The notes beneath the pieces were generated by a model. It ran no database searches. It worked only from the letters and a program-made list of their open reading frames with translations, and had not been told where the DNA came from. 29,754 nt of DNA, from the IMG/VR virus record IMGVR_UViG_3300024261_000888, positions 1-29,754 of that record, one strand, 5' to 3'. Below, piece by piece: positions 12,116 through 21,141 of the stretch (positions within the stretch are counted from its first letter, which is position 1; each line of letters starts with the position of its first letter). Source of the DNA: a virus. The position numbers and the translations under genes were made by a program.

Positions 12116-12125
12116 TTAATATATA
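12116..12125 (+). promoter_or_regulatory. TATA box of the protease gene
   Basis: TTAATATATA centred about 27 bases before ATG 12148. Confidence 0.6.
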
Positions 12126-12147
12126 CCACGGAAGATTATAAATCTCT

Positions 12148-14904
12148 ATGGGAGAACGTTTATTTTTTTCTAAACTAATCACCAAGGATCTATCTGCCGT
12201 AGAAAGTGACAGAAGATTGTTTGAAGGTGTATTAACCGTAGAAATGAAAGATAAACAGGGAGAGATCACCGTAAGAGATGAACTACTCAAAGTCCTACCA
12301 ATTTGGATTGCCCGAGGGGGACCTATTACAGACACACATTCTAACAGAGTAGTGGGAAAAGGAATCAATTATGCTTCAACTACCGTAACAGATTCAGACG
12401 GAACACAATTTCCAGCAATTACAATACAAGGAGAAATATTCAAAGATTATCAATTAGATGATGAGATATGGAAATCAATTAAAAATGGAAAGTATAAAGG
12501 ACTATCATTCGGTGGTGCAACTAAAACAGGCAGAACACCTACCGTAGAGAAAGATGGGTCAATAGCATATGCTCTTAAAGATTTAGAACAATACGAAGTA
12601 GCCGTATGTGAAGAGCCAGCAGTACCATTAGCACTTATTACTCAACATAATGATATAGCAAAGGCAATGGCCGGCAATACAACAGATAGAGGAAATGGTA
12701 AGATGTGTATCAGATGTGATAAATTTAAATGTTATATTGAAAAGAAGGAACCAATCATAGCAGCAGAAGATACACCTAGTCATCAAAAACCAGGTAAGAT
12801 AGCAGGTAACGAAGAACAAGATGCTGTGATCGATGGAAAAATATCACCAAGTAAAGTTCATGGTTCATTAATGCCTTGTCCAGCAGCAGATAGTCAAAAT
12901 GCAAGTGAGTTTGGTCATCAGTTTAATAATAGACATGGTGGAGGTAAGATAAGTAGAGAAGGACAAAAAGAGATATCATATGATGAAAATATGGCAGACA
13001 AATGGAAAACAGGGGAACCACTATCAGATGTAACAGGTTCAAATAAACCAGAACACAGAGATGAACAATCAGAAGCCTTTAAAGAGAAAGAAGCACCAAC
13101 TAACGAAGAGTTAGAAAACAACAGAGGAGAGCCACAAGAGAACGGTTCAACATATCATGGTACTAGTAAGAATAATGGGGGTTCATCATTAATTGAAGGT
13201 AAGGATAGGGAACTAAGAGAAGACACAATAGACCAAGATGTATTGAAAGATGCCGTAGACGGAAAACAAGGTGTAGATAAATTACCATTAGATAATAAAC
13301 CTATATTAAACGAAGCAAAGGAAACCATTGATCGTGATACCAGAGGTCAAAATAATGATATGTATAAGAATATGAGTGAAATTGATAGAGAGAAATTCAA
13401 GGGTAGACACTCTAAAGATGATGCCGTTTACTCACGTAAAGAACAAATAGGCGTATGTGAACCTCCATCAACTGATAAAATAAAAGATGGTGGTGATGGA
13501 GGTGCCGTAACAACTGGAACCGAGGGCACTAATAACCCAGTCAACTCAGGTCCAACAAAGAGACAAAAAGAACTAATGGCTGAAATAGCAAATGAGAAGA
13601 AAGAAGATCCTATGGTATATGATGGTAAAGCACAAGATGAAGATAATAAAGAAGCATTAGAAGACGCAGGTCTAGAAGAAGAAAAGAAACTAGAACATGT
13701 AAGTGGTCATCCAGAAGGACCTGAAAGAAAGAAAACTGCAACCATATTAAAGATGTTAGTGCTAACTTTAGAACTTAAAAAAAAAGCTTTAGCTAAAGGC
13801 TTTGGTGACGATGATGATTATAACCCTAATAGAGCAAAACCTACAATAGGTAGACAATATACAGAAACGATAGAAGATAAAGAAACTGGTAAAAAAATCC
13901 CAGCAAAAGTTGTCAATATAATTACAGGTAAGAAAGAGAGAATACCAAAATGGGTTAGAGCACAGAGTAACAAGAAACCAGTCAAAACTAACCCAAGAAG
14001 TAGATATTCTAGTCAAAGTGGGAGGGCCCATAATATGACAACAGAAGTAAAACCAAGAGAACATCAAGATAAAATACCAAATACTAAAAGAATAGCAACA
14101 GAAGAACAACGTGCAAGGCGAATGGCAGCAAGACGAAAGAGAACAGATGTACAGAATAAACTAAAGATGTTAGAAATGGCTTTTGAGTTAATGAAGGTAG
14201 AAGGATGTGGTAGTACATGGTCAGAACCAGGAAATGGTAACTTTGGTAGAGAACCGGGGGTCACTAGAGACGATGAATCTAAATCACCACAGGCTAAAAT
14301 TCAACCTAAACATGTATCTGAACCAGTAAATGAGGAAGGTGCGGAAGGATTAAAGAAGACTAAATTGTTAGAACATTCTAGAGAGTTTGAATCATCAGGA
14401 AAATTAACTAGTAATCAACAAAATAAACTAAACCATAAGAGAGAAGAGTTAGGTGTAAAAACAGGTGATATACCATCATCTAAGGTAGGTAGAAGGCAAA
14501 CCGGAAATCAACATGCTAACAGTATTGGGGAGCATGATGGTAGATCTTGGAGTGCAGCAGACGCACATACTATGGGTAAATTAGATCCTGACTTGGCAAG
14601 TAAATTAAAAACTGTAGAAGAATTAATCAAATTTGATCGTGGAATGGCAGCAAATAACGCAGAAGGTGGTAAAAAAGACAACTTAAGGACCAATATAGAT
14701 GAATTAGCAGAGGCTTTTACCGATAAATCTACAAATATTGCAGATCCTGGTCACGGAGATGGAGGAGTTAGAACGGGGGCCTCCTATGACAATGCACAAC
14801 AGAGTACAGGAGAACAACAACCACGTAAAGTAATACAAGAAAAGTGTACATCATGTTGGGATGACAATGCTAACGGTAATGATAACGAAGAATACGAAAA
14901 GTAG
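12148..14904 (+). CDS. XkdF-like head maturation protease with very long disordered tail
   Basis: Residues 1-175 read as the XkdF-like serine protease domain of tailed phages, which cleaves scaffold and capsid protein during head maturation. His64 (in TDTHSN) and Ser120 (in GLSFGG) are in the expected places for the catalytic pair, and the EEPAVPLALI segment near 155 is characteristic. Relatives are usually about 200-300 residues; this one has 918. The remaining ~740 are low-complexity (Glu, Lys, Asp, Asn, Gly, Ser), with a CIRCDKFKC knuckle near 188, Leu-rich helices near 530 and 675, and a CTSC near the C-terminus. A fused scaffold is plausible: an internal scaffold attached to the protease that is processed away. 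It has its own promoter and precedes the scaffold-like and capsid genes, the usual order. Confidence 0.7.
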   Translation: MGERLFFSKLITKDLSAVESDRRLFEGVLTVEMKDKQGEITVRDELLKVLPIWIARGGPITDTHSNRVVGKGINYASTTVTDSDGTQFPAITIQGEIFKDYQLDDEIWKSIKNGKYKGLSFGGATKTGRTPTVEKDGSIAYALKDLEQYEVAVCEEPAVPLALITQHNDIAKAMAGNTTDRGNGKMCIRCDKFKCYIEKKEPIIAAEDTPSHQKPGKIAGNEEQDAVIDGKISPSKVHGSLMPCPAADSQNASEFGHQFNNRHGGGKISREGQKEISYDENMADKWKTGEPLSDVTGSNKPEHRDEQSEAFKEKEAPTNEELENNRGEPQENGSTYHGTSKNNGGSSLIEGKDRELREDTIDQDVLKDAVDGKQGVDKLPLDNKPILNEAKETIDRDTRGQNNDMYKNMSEIDREKFKGRHSKDDAVYSRKEQIGVCEPPSTDKIKDGGDGGAVTTGTEGTNNPVNSGPTKRQKELMAEIANEKKEDPMVYDGKAQDEDNKEALEDAGLEEEKKLEHVSGHPEGPERKKTATILKMLVLTLELKKKALAKGFGDDDDYNPNRAKPTIGRQYTETIEDKETGKKIPAKVVNIITGKKERIPKWVRAQSNKKPVKTNPRSRYSSQSGRAHNMTTEVKPREHQDKIPNTKRIATEEQRARRMAARRKRTDVQNKLKMLEMAFELMKVEGCGSTWSEPGNGNFGREPGVTRDDESKSPQAKIQPKHVSEPVNEEGAEGLKKTKLLEHSREFESSGKLTSNQQNKLNHKREELGVKTGDIPSSKVGRRQTGNQHANSIGEHDGRSWSAADAHTMGKLDPDLASKLKTVEELIKFDRGMAANNAEGGKKDNLRTNIDELAEAFTDKSTNIADPGHGDGGVRTGASYDNAQQSTGEQQPRKVIQEKCTSCWDDNANGNDNEEYEK

Positions 14905-14939
14905 ATGAAATCTAGTCCTATATAAATGTATCAAGAAAC

Positions 14940-14949
14940 CTTATATATA
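14940..14949 (+). promoter_or_regulatory. TATA box of the scaffold/capsid operon
   Basis: CTTATATATA would start transcription near 14969, leaving a short leader before ATG 14976. A nearer ATG at 14965 opens only four codons, so it is not a gene. Confidence 0.55.
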
Positions 14950-14975
14950 TCAAATTCAATATAAATGGTAACAAC

Positions 14976-15554
14976 ATGACTGACGACAAAGATCATAAAG
15001 ATGAGCAAGAAAGCAAAGAAGAGGAATCCGAAGAAAAAGACGATAAAGTCGAAAAATCTTTAGATGCTCTTGCAGACGTCATTAAAGGGTTCGATATTAA
15101 CGGACTTAGAGATGACATCAGCTATGTAGGCGAAACCCTTGATAAATTTGAATCACGTCTAAAAGCTTTAGAAGAACCAACCGACTTACCGTTGAAACCA
15201 AAAGTTTCAGCAGAAGACGATATTGGTGCTAAAGTCAAGACCCCTGATGAATATCAAAGTAATTCCCAACAAGCAGGTATTAAGGAAGCAGATCCAGAAA
15301 ATTCAACTGGTGATGACAAATCCAATCTATCTATGCAAGAAAAATCAGTTTCTCAACAAAACTATGCTTTTACAACCGAAACACCAAGACCAAACGCATC
15401 ATTAGATACCATTGAGAAATCATCTGGTATTGAACTCAACCCTGTGTTGAAGGCTTCTAGAGAAGTTGGTGCAGAAGGACTTAGTTCAATCGGTAAGCGT
15501 ATTCTTAGTGGTGAGTTCGGACAACCAGGTGAAGGCGAGGTTCCACAATGGTAA
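14976..15554 (+). CDS. Acidic scaffold-like protein (192 aa)
   Basis: First 30 residues almost only Asp, Glu, Lys and Ser; a coiled coil at about 40-70; then a polar linker and a C-terminal helix with a KRILSGEFG pattern near 175. Lacks cysteine. An acidic helical protein immediately before the major capsid gene is the usual place for a scaffold or capsid-assembly partner. It overlaps the capsid gene by 7 bases, so translation is coupled. No similarity to a named family is claimed. Confidence 0.6.
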   Translation: MTDDKDHKDEQESKEEESEEKDDKVEKSLDALADVIKGFDINGLRDDISYVGETLDKFESRLKALEEPTDLPLKPKVSAEDDIGAKVKTPDEYQSNSQQAGIKEADPENSTGDDKSNLSMQEKSVSQQNYAFTTETPRPNASLDTIEKSSGIELNPVLKASREVGAEGLSSIGKRILSGEFGQPGEGEVPQW

Positions 15555-16795
15555 AAATAAATACTATTGACGAACTAGAAGCACTTTACTATGGACACAA
15601 CCGCAACTCATTGAGAAAGGCAGATTCTCCAATCACAACTTCAACCACAGGAACTTTTAACGCCATATTTGGTGCATATGCTTGGGCTCAGCTCAACATG
15701 GAAGCCAATGCTTTTGGTGTTTTACCAAAGTACCCGTGGGACAAGAGTGGATGGAGGGTTATAACCGCTAAAGCCGATAGTATTACTCACGGTGCATGTG
15801 CTAATACATGTGTTACTACATTGGGTGGTACAATCGAAGGTGGTTTAATTGCCAATACCTTAAAACCAACACTAGCAGAAATCGATGTCAAACCAAAAAC
15901 AGCTCAACTACCATTCAGTGCCTCAGAGGTAATGGAGTGGTTAGCTACTCACAGTAAAGACGACATCTGGGGTGGTCTAGGTTCACTTAGATTATTCATG
16001 GCAGTTCAACATAAAGAATTGTTAAACAGAATGTTAATGTCCGATGTGGAAGCAGTTGCAGCTTGTGCAGGTGCATGTAATGATAACACTGGTACTCTCA
16101 ACTGGGAGACACTAGATCGTATCATTTCATCCGATGCAGAAGAGGACGCACTAGGCGGATGTTCAGACGGTTATTATGACCCTTGGGCAACAGCAAGTGC
16201 AAGTCCAATTGATAGAGACGCAGGTACTACCTATGACTCTACCGTGTCTTCTCCATCAGGAACAATCGGCACTAATGGTATTATGACTGATGATGTTCTT
16301 AGAACATTCCTCAGAGACGTTAGAAAGAAAGCTGGTAAAGATCCAAATGTATTCCTCGGTTCACACGAAGTTTATTCCGAAATCCAAGGCTTGTATATGC
16401 CTTCTGTCCGTATTGCAAATCCATACGGTGAAGCATTAGTCCAAGTTGACGTTAACGGAATTCAAACATTCAAAGGAACTGGTGTAGGTATACATGTAGA
16501 CTCTATTTACGGAGTTCCATTCATTCCAACCAAAGACGCCCCAAGCAATGCTTGTGACGCATCAGAAGTTGGTAGACTATTTGCATTAGATACATCTGAT
16601 GCAGAAGGGTATGGTTATCCAAGAATGGGTATTATGGTATCAATTCCAACAGAATACTATGAAGCAACACGCAGAAGTCCTGGTTATCCATTCATCAACA
16701 ATGCATTCGTTGAGAAAGGTGTATTCAGAACTATGGGTGAAGTTGTTTGTAGAAGTTTCATCGCTCAAGGTAAGATTAGAGATATTAAACTTTAA
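15548..16795 (+). CDS. Major capsid protein, HK97 fold
   Basis: At 415 residues it has the right size for an uncleaved or lightly processed HK97-type shell protein. It follows the protease and scaffold genes and precedes the connector genes. The order of segments fits the fold: N-arm (1-40), a P-domain with long helix (LRLFMAVQHKELLNRML, near 150), and A-domain strands towards the C-terminus. There are seven cysteines, most in turns (GACANTC near 80, ACAGACND near 175, GGCSDG near 200). No mature cleavage site can be placed with confidence. A T-run terminator and new promoter follow. Confidence 0.8.
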   Translation: MVKINTIDELEALYYGHNRNSLRKADSPITTSTTGTFNAIFGAYAWAQLNMEANAFGVLPKYPWDKSGWRVITAKADSITHGACANTCVTTLGGTIEGGLIANTLKPTLAEIDVKPKTAQLPFSASEVMEWLATHSKDDIWGGLGSLRLFMAVQHKELLNRMLMSDVEAVAACAGACNDNTGTLNWETLDRIISSDAEEDALGGCSDGYYDPWATASASPIDRDAGTTYDSTVSSPSGTIGTNGIMTDDVLRTFLRDVRKKAGKDPNVFLGSHEVYSEIQGLYMPSVRIANPYGEALVQVDVNGIQTFKGTGVGIHVDSIYGVPFIPTKDAPSNACDASEVGRLFALDTSDAEGYGYPRMGIMVSIPTEYYEATRRSPGYPFINNAFVEKGVFRTMGEVVCRSFIAQGKIRDIKL

Positions 16796-16847
16796 TCGAA
16801 CCACATACGAACCCAATTACCTTAAAACAGTGGGTGTTTTAGGTGAC

Positions 16848-16854
16848 TTTTTTT
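16848..16854 (+). terminator. T-run terminator after the capsid gene
   Basis: T7 run about 50 bases after the capsid stop, just before the next promoter; archaeal terminators are T-rich without a required stem. Confidence 0.5.
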
Positions 16855-16863
16855 ATACCAATC

Positions 16864-16873
16864 CTTATATATC
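16864..16873 (+). promoter_or_regulatory. TATA box for the 133-aa gene
   Basis: CTTATATATC centred about 25 bases before ATG 16893. Confidence 0.65.
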
Positions 16874-16892
16874 ATCTTGACCACATTTATAT

Positions 16893-17294
16893 ATGGCTTT
16901 AACAGTCGCAGTGGATTCAGATTGGGAAAATCTTACAGGGAAAACCTTATCCGTACAATCCGAACTAACATCTAAATTGAAAACAACAATAGTAGATGTT
17001 ACTTTTGGAGCATGTGATAACTATGCAACATGTGGGGTAACAGTTGACCTTTCACTGGGCGGTAGATTGAGCACCATTTTGGAAGCATCAGTTATTTCAA
17101 ATGATGGTGGCCTTTTACTTGAATACGTGCCAGCCGCTTTAAATGCAGCAGCTACAGGTAAAGTAAAAGCATACGGCTATATCAATGACGATTCAGCAGG
17201 TGTCAATACAACCCCAGAAGCTTTAACCGAGTTAGCAAATGCATCAGCAATTACTAACAGTCTGGCAATCAAGATTCGAGTATTCGGCTACTAG
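16893..17294 (+). CDS. Capsid-decoration-like beta protein (133 aa)
   Basis: Small, beta-rich, with a Thr/Gly/Val pattern (TLSVQSELT near 20, VTVDLSLGGR near 48) typical of small proteins immediately downstream of phage capsid genes that sit on the outer shell. Two cysteines occur in turns. Own promoter and terminator suggest high-level expression, as for a capsid-bound protein. Assignment as decoration is inference from position and fold. Confidence 0.6.
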   Translation: MALTVAVDSDWENLTGKTLSVQSELTSKLKTTIVDVTFGACDNYATCGVTVDLSLGGRLSTILEASVISNDGGLLLEYVPAALNAAATGKVKAYGYINDDSAGVNTTPEALTELANASAITNSLAIKIRVFGY

Positions 17295-17309
17295 AAATAG
17301 TGCCTACTC

Positions 17310-17316
17310 TTTTTTT
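17310..17316 (+). terminator. T-run terminator
   Basis: T7 run shortly after the 133-residue gene and just before the following TATA box. Confidence 0.5.
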
Positions 17317-17327
17317 ATATCATAATC

Positions 17328-17337
17328 CTTATATATC
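17328..17337 (+). promoter_or_regulatory. TATA box for the 205-aa gene
   Basis: CTTATATATC centred about 25 bases before ATG 17357. Confidence 0.65.
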
Positions 17338-17356
17338 TATTTATATAACTTAATAC

Positions 17357-17974
17357 ATGGGTGACAAGAATAATCTAGTTGAGGTTACTATTACAGATAC
17401 CTTAGCAAAGACAGGTCACGGAATTTTAAAAGCAGCATATGTCACAGAGTCAGGAGATAATACCTGGATCATTAGAGATGGCACAGCAGCAACAGCAGCA
17501 ACTGGAACCTTCACATTGGCATGTGCCGTAGCATGTGATACAGTAACAGTTAATGGTTTAGTTTATACAGGTGTAGCAGGAGTCAAAGGTGGTAATACTC
17601 AATTCTCAATAGATACATCAGACTGTGCAGCAGCCACAGATTTAGCAGCATCAATTACATGTGATTGTAGAACAGGTATAACTGTCACAACTATAGATCA
17701 AACAGCAGCGGCATGTGCAGCCGTAGTTACAGTAACTGCTGGTACAATAGGTACAGAAGCAAACCTAATAGACATATCTTCAGCACAAGGTACTATCGTA
17801 GCAAGTGGTGCAACTCTATCTGGTGGAAACGGGGACTCTATATTCACAGTAGATAATAATGCAATAACTAATGGTCCTATCCTAATGCCGTATATCAATC
17901 ATCCAGTTAAGAATGGTATATATATAGATCATACTGCTGGCACCACAGGAAGACTAGTAGTCATCTACGAATAA
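17357..17974 (+). CDS. Capsid-associated protein with inserted beta domain (205 aa)
   Basis: The outer parts (1-45 and 160-205) look like a small capsid-associated beta protein that is continuous if the middle is removed. The middle (about 47-157) has the pattern DTVTVNGLVYTGVAG then DTSDCAAATDLAASI, a stand-alone beta domain often added to phage surface proteins. Six cysteines, several where relatives have small or polar residues. Separate promoter. A decoration or head-fibre role is inferred. Confidence 0.6.
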   Translation: MGDKNNLVEVTITDTLAKTGHGILKAAYVTESGDNTWIIRDGTAATAATGTFTLACAVACDTVTVNGLVYTGVAGVKGGNTQFSIDTSDCAAATDLAASITCDCRTGITVTTIDQTAAACAAVVTVTAGTIGTEANLIDISSAQGTIVASGATLSGGNGDSIFTVDNNAITNGPILMPYINHPVKNGIYIDHTAGTTGRLVVIYE

Positions 17975-17975
17975 T

Positions 17976-17984
17976 CTTTAAATC
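17976..17984 (+). promoter_or_regulatory. TATA-like box of the connector operon
   Basis: CTTTAAATC centred about 26 bases before ATG 18006; the same element serves the tape measure gene. Confidence 0.55.
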
Positions 17985-18005
17985 TTATTAGAACGTTTAT
18001 ATAAT

Positions 18006-18641
18006 ATGGCAACTTGTTATGCAACAACCACAGATGTAGCAGATTTTCTAAGAATAACAATTTCAGCATGCACAAGTCCTTCTATAGCCCAGGTTGAGAA
18101 ATTAATCAAAAGAGCTGAGGATAGGGTTGACCGTAGAACAGGACATGCTTGGAGAACTAAAACATCCACAGAAATATTTGACTTACCATTAATGTACACA
18201 TTTGGATGGGGTACAATGCTTACACTTAAACATAGAAATATCAAAGTATGTGCTTGTAGTTGTACTGCATTAGATACATGTGCCGGTGATATGATTGAAT
18301 TATGGAAAGGTTCAACCAGTCAATGGGAATGTACTGCAGCAAGCCAACAGAATTATGAGGTAGAATATATCAAAGGAGAGATCTATCTAAGGGGGCTTAT
18401 ATTCACAATCCTAAGAAGAAACAGGATAAGAGTAACATACAGATATGGAGAAACAACTGTACCAGATGACATAGAAGACGCAGTAGTTAAACTAACATGT
18501 ATTGATTTACTAAGATCCTCAATTAAGATGGATGACCTTGAATTTGGTGGTTCTATCAATAAAGAACAGGCTATGGAGAAATGGCAAGAAGATGTAGATA
18601 AACTCATACGTGACCGTGAGGAAGTGTATGTTTTACCATGA
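18006..18641 (+). CDS. Head-tail connector (adaptor) protein
   Basis: Starts with the TTTDVADFLRI type helix of gp6-like adaptors, then two long helices with KLIKRAEDRVDRRTG (about 32-46), a beta insertion (50-140), and a C-terminal helical bundle (DIEDAVVKLTCIDLL near 155). The adaptor binds the portal and extends the DNA channel. It is the first gene of a three-gene overlapping unit with the neck and terminator proteins. Eight cysteines (3.8%), five of them in the insertion. Confidence 0.75.
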   Translation: MATCYATTTDVADFLRITISACTSPSIAQVEKLIKRAEDRVDRRTGHAWRTKTSTEIFDLPLMYTFGWGTMLTLKHRNIKVCACSCTALDTCAGDMIELWKGSTSQWECTAASQQNYEVEYIKGEIYLRGLIFTILRRNRIRVTYRYGETTVPDDIEDAVVKLTCIDLLRSSIKMDDLEFGGSINKEQAMEKWQEDVDKLIRDREEVYVLP

Positions 18642-19063
18642 CCGGATGGCTTAAAATCAATAATCATTCTTGGGGTAAAATTAGAAAGAGAATGATGCGT
18701 GAAATGGGAGAAGAAATAAGAGATAAGATGAGGGATGATTTTAGTAACCTATGTACATATTATTTTGACGATAGTGATAAAAAAGATAGTATAGTGTATG
18801 ATGAGGCAGCAAAATTGATAGGCAGTGAAGAATGGGCCGTAGCAGCATCAGATACAGGTAAGGATTGGATATGGAAGAAAGAGCCACCATATGAAAAGAT
18901 TAAAAATTGGTTGATTAAACGTCAAGGTGTAAGCAAAAAAGATCCTAAATTACATTTATATGTTAAAGCAGCACAAAAGAGAATATTAGAAGAAGGTATT
19001 GACTCATATTATTGGGTAGATAAATTCTTAACTGACTTTGTAAGACCAGGGAGTGCACCATGA
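18638..19063 (+). CDS. Neck / tail-completion protein (HK97 gp10-like)
   Basis: A 141-residue, basic, helix-rich N-terminus followed by a mixed domain. The size, position between adaptor and tail terminator, and ATGA overlaps on both sides fit the head-closure or gp10-like protein. The fold was not identified from clear motifs, so this is mainly from gene order. Confidence 0.55.
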   Translation: MTGWLKINNHSWGKIRKRMMREMGEEIRDKMRDDFSNLCTYYFDDSDKKDSIVYDEAAKLIGSEEWAVAASDTGKDWIWKKEPPYEKIKNWLIKRQGVSKKDPKLHLYVKAAQKRILEEGIDSYYWVDKFLTDFVRPGSAP

Positions 19064-19509
19064 TTACATATGATGCTATATTAGATTTGCAGACAGCCCT
19101 TTCATGTGATTGGGGAGATGCATGTACCCCATGTGTTGGGACAGCACCTACAGTTGACTTGGTATGGGATAAGAAAGTAGTAGGATTTGACGGTGATGTA
19201 TCTGAGAGGATAATAATAACACCATTAAATGAGACTATAGATCCATTCGATTTGTTCGGAAAAGCACATTGGCATGAACTAGCCGTAAAGATAGACGTTA
19301 GAACATATCAGTCAGGGGGGATCACTAGACAGAATATAGTAGTTAAAGAGGTATCTAGAATACTTAAGAACATCATTAGACGTAATGTACAGGGCTTTTT
19401 ACAAGTAATTATAACCAAATCAGAGACTAGAAACCAAGACTACAGAAACATGTTCAGACACCTTATAGACCTCAAATACCAGGATGCTCAGACACACACC
19501 TTCGTATAA
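19060..19509 (+). CDS. Tail terminator protein
   Basis: A 149-residue alpha/beta protein starting with a helix, with strands (ERIIITPLNE near 49, HELAVKIDVRTY near 71) and a last long helix before a strand; this is the layout of tail terminators that cap the tail tube and join it to the neck. It precedes the tube gene. Three cysteines near residues 16-25. Confidence 0.6.
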   Translation: MITYDAILDLQTALSCDWGDACTPCVGTAPTVDLVWDKKVVGFDGDVSERIIITPLNETIDPFDLFGKAHWHELAVKIDVRTYQSGGITRQNIVVKEVSRILKNIIRRNVQGFLQVIITKSETRNQDYRNMFRHLIDLKYQDAQTHTFV

Positions 19510-19511
19510 AT

Positions 19512-19522
19512 CTTTATATATA
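19512..19522 (+). promoter_or_regulatory. TATA box of the tail tube gene
   Basis: CTTTATATATA centred about 25 bases before ATG 19542. An upstream ATG at 19528 is followed at once by a stop, so it is not used. Confidence 0.6.
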
Positions 19523-19541
19523 AAATAATGGCATTATAGGT

Positions 19542-20621
19542 ATGGTTCTAACAGGTGCGTATGCATATATTCAATGGGCCGAAGAAGCTGCATTCAATGT
19601 TAGTGCATTTACCTGTGCTGCAGCAAAAGATCGTGTAGCATTCGGATTTGAACAAAAAGTTTCCTCATTACAATTTACAAATAATAAAATACCATTAGCT
19701 CAATTAGGAGATGTGCAAGTTAAAACATTCGCCTATGGTCAAACACAAGGTTCATTTTCAATAGAATTTGTATTAGGAAATGCATGGTTCTTTAACCTAT
19801 TAGGATTTCGTGTACTTACTACATGTGGTGCATCAGACCCAGTAACACACTCATGGTGCGTTGACACAACAGTAGCAACTCTAGAACCACATTCATTTAG
19901 TATGGAAGTAGGATTTGAAAATGGCTCATGTGATATTTTAAGAACAACGACAGGTGCTTTGATTAGTTCAGCAAGTTTCAGTACAAGTGTAGGTGAAACA
20001 GTTAAAGTAAGTTTAGATGCAGCCTTTGCTAATGAAGGTGTAACAGTAGGTGCATGTGTACTATGTGCATGTGCAGCAAGTCAATCTATTTGTGATAATA
20101 TTCCATATACATTTGCTCATGGTGGACTTTATTGGTGTGTTGCAATATGTGATACAGCAATAGCAGAAGTACAAGATGTGAGTTTCTCTATTGGTCAAAA
20201 CACAGAACATTTGTGGGGAATTGGTAACTCAGTAGCAGTTGACAAATATAGACGATTATTTGAATTAACAGGTAACTTTAAACTAACATTTGAAGATGTT
20301 TCAGAATTGACAAAGATATTTGCACAACAAAATGACACAAGATGTAACGTGGCATGTGCACCAGCATTAGCTGTTTCACAACCAACATTAAGATTAATCT
20401 TTTGGAACGGTGTAGGAACTGACACTGGTGGAGGTATTATCACTGCAGCAGCCGGTACAAGGTTGATCATGATTGATCTTACTGGTATTGCAATAGATTC
20501 ACATTCAGTGAACATTGAGCCAAACGAACCAATCTTTGAAGATCTACCATTCCAAGCAGCAGGTATTTCTGTCACAGCCGTCAACGGTGTAGCAGCAGCC
20601 GGTGTACCAGAAAAGGTATAA
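19542..20621 (+). CDS. Major tail tube protein
   Basis: At 359 residues this is long for a tube protein (usually 150-300), but it is beta rich with the run of strands and a central insertion, placed between the terminator and the tail assembly chaperone as tube genes are. Twelve cysteines (3.3%), including GACVLCACAASQSIC near 165-180. A Gly/Ala-rich C-terminus. Alone under a strong TATA box and followed by a separate promoter, as expected for an abundant protein. No tail sheath gene lies upstream. Confidence 0.65.
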   Translation: MVLTGAYAYIQWAEEAAFNVSAFTCAAAKDRVAFGFEQKVSSLQFTNNKIPLAQLGDVQVKTFAYGQTQGSFSIEFVLGNAWFFNLLGFRVLTTCGASDPVTHSWCVDTTVATLEPHSFSMEVGFENGSCDILRTTTGALISSASFSTSVGETVKVSLDAAFANEGVTVGACVLCACAASQSICDNIPYTFAHGGLYWCVAICDTAIAEVQDVSFSIGQNTEHLWGIGNSVAVDKYRRLFELTGNFKLTFEDVSELTKIFAQQNDTRCNVACAPALAVSQPTLRLIFWNGVGTDTGGGIITAAAGTRLIMIDLTGIAIDSHSVNIEPNEPIFEDLPFQAAGISVTAVNGVAAAGVPEKV

Positions 20622-20628
20622 CACAACC

Positions 20629-20638
20629 CTTATATATC
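20629..20638 (+). promoter_or_regulatory. TATA box of the tail chaperone gene
   Basis: CTTATATATC centred about 25 bases before ATG 20658. Confidence 0.65.
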
Positions 20639-20657
20639 TATCAACATAACATATTAT

Positions 20658-21089
20658 ATGGTACTACAATCTTTTGAAATTGATTTCAAAGGTAAGAAAG
20701 AAACCGTAGAATTTGAGACAGAATTATCATTCGGGGACACTGAACTTATTATCAATAAATCAGTAGACCTTACAGATGTCAATAAACCAAAGATTAACAT
20801 AGCAAACTATCGTAAATTACTATTACTTAAAACTATTAGAACAGCACCATTTACTTTCAAAAATGAACAACAGATTAATGCTGTACCAAACAAAACAATG
20901 AACATTGTATTGGAGAACATATCCAAAGAATACCCTCTAGTTAATTTTTTAGGGGATTGGATGACGAGCTTCATGGGCTCAGTGGAGGAGAACGACTTAC
21001 CCTCGGAACCTACGCCTTCTGTGCAACCAAGTTCGGATGGACCAAAAGAGAAACAGACGACCACGGAGCCGTCTTCCTCAAGCGACTAA
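20658..21089 (+). CDS. Tail assembly chaperone, short form (gpG-like)
   Basis: Zero-frame product of 143 residues. The first 98 are a mixed alpha/beta domain; after the slippery site the zero frame gives a low-complexity Ser/Pro/Glu/Thr tail. Tailed phages make a short and a frameshifted chaperone (G and GT in lambda) that coat the tape measure during tail assembly. Position between tube and tape measure, and the frameshift signal, support that role. No cysteine in this form. Confidence 0.75.
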   Translation: MVLQSFEIDFKGKKETVEFETELSFGDTELIINKSVDLTDVNKPKINIANYRKLLLLKTIRTAPFTFKNEQQINAVPNKTMNIVLENISKEYPLVNFLGDWMTSFMGSVEENDLPSEPTPSVQPSSDGPKEKQTTTEPSSSSD

Positions 21090-21136
21090 TAGCATATACT
21101 ACTAAATATATGAAAGATGGAATCAAATTAACTTAG
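20658..21136 (+). CDS. Tail assembly chaperone, -1 frameshift form (gpGT-like)
   Basis: Codons 1-98 are read to TTA (20949-20951), then a -1 slip continues with AGG at 20951 for 61 more codons to TAG at 21134-21136, giving about 159 residues. The -1 part looks like a structured domain (aromatic and Gly/Lys-rich, with a C-terminal helix), unlike the low-complexity zero-frame tail. The overlapping segment 20951-21089 is visibly richer in G+C, as expected where two frames are under constraint. The product is predicted, not observed. Confidence 0.7.
20945..20951 (+). other. Programmed -1 ribosomal frameshift site, T TTT TTA
   Basis: Heptamer in the correct phase (AAT TTT TTA in zero frame). A hairpin can form about 16 bases downstream (GAGCT pairing GGCTC with loop TCATG, 20966-20980), and a second possible stem GAGG/CCTC follows near 20985-21004, which could stimulate slippage. 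Slipping to -1 gives the longer chaperone. Confidence 0.7.
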
Positions 21137-21141
21137 TAAAT

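Noticed and set aside
14965-14979. ATG at 14965 as start of the scaffold-like gene
   Set aside because: It reads four codons to a stop; ATG 14976 opens the long frame.
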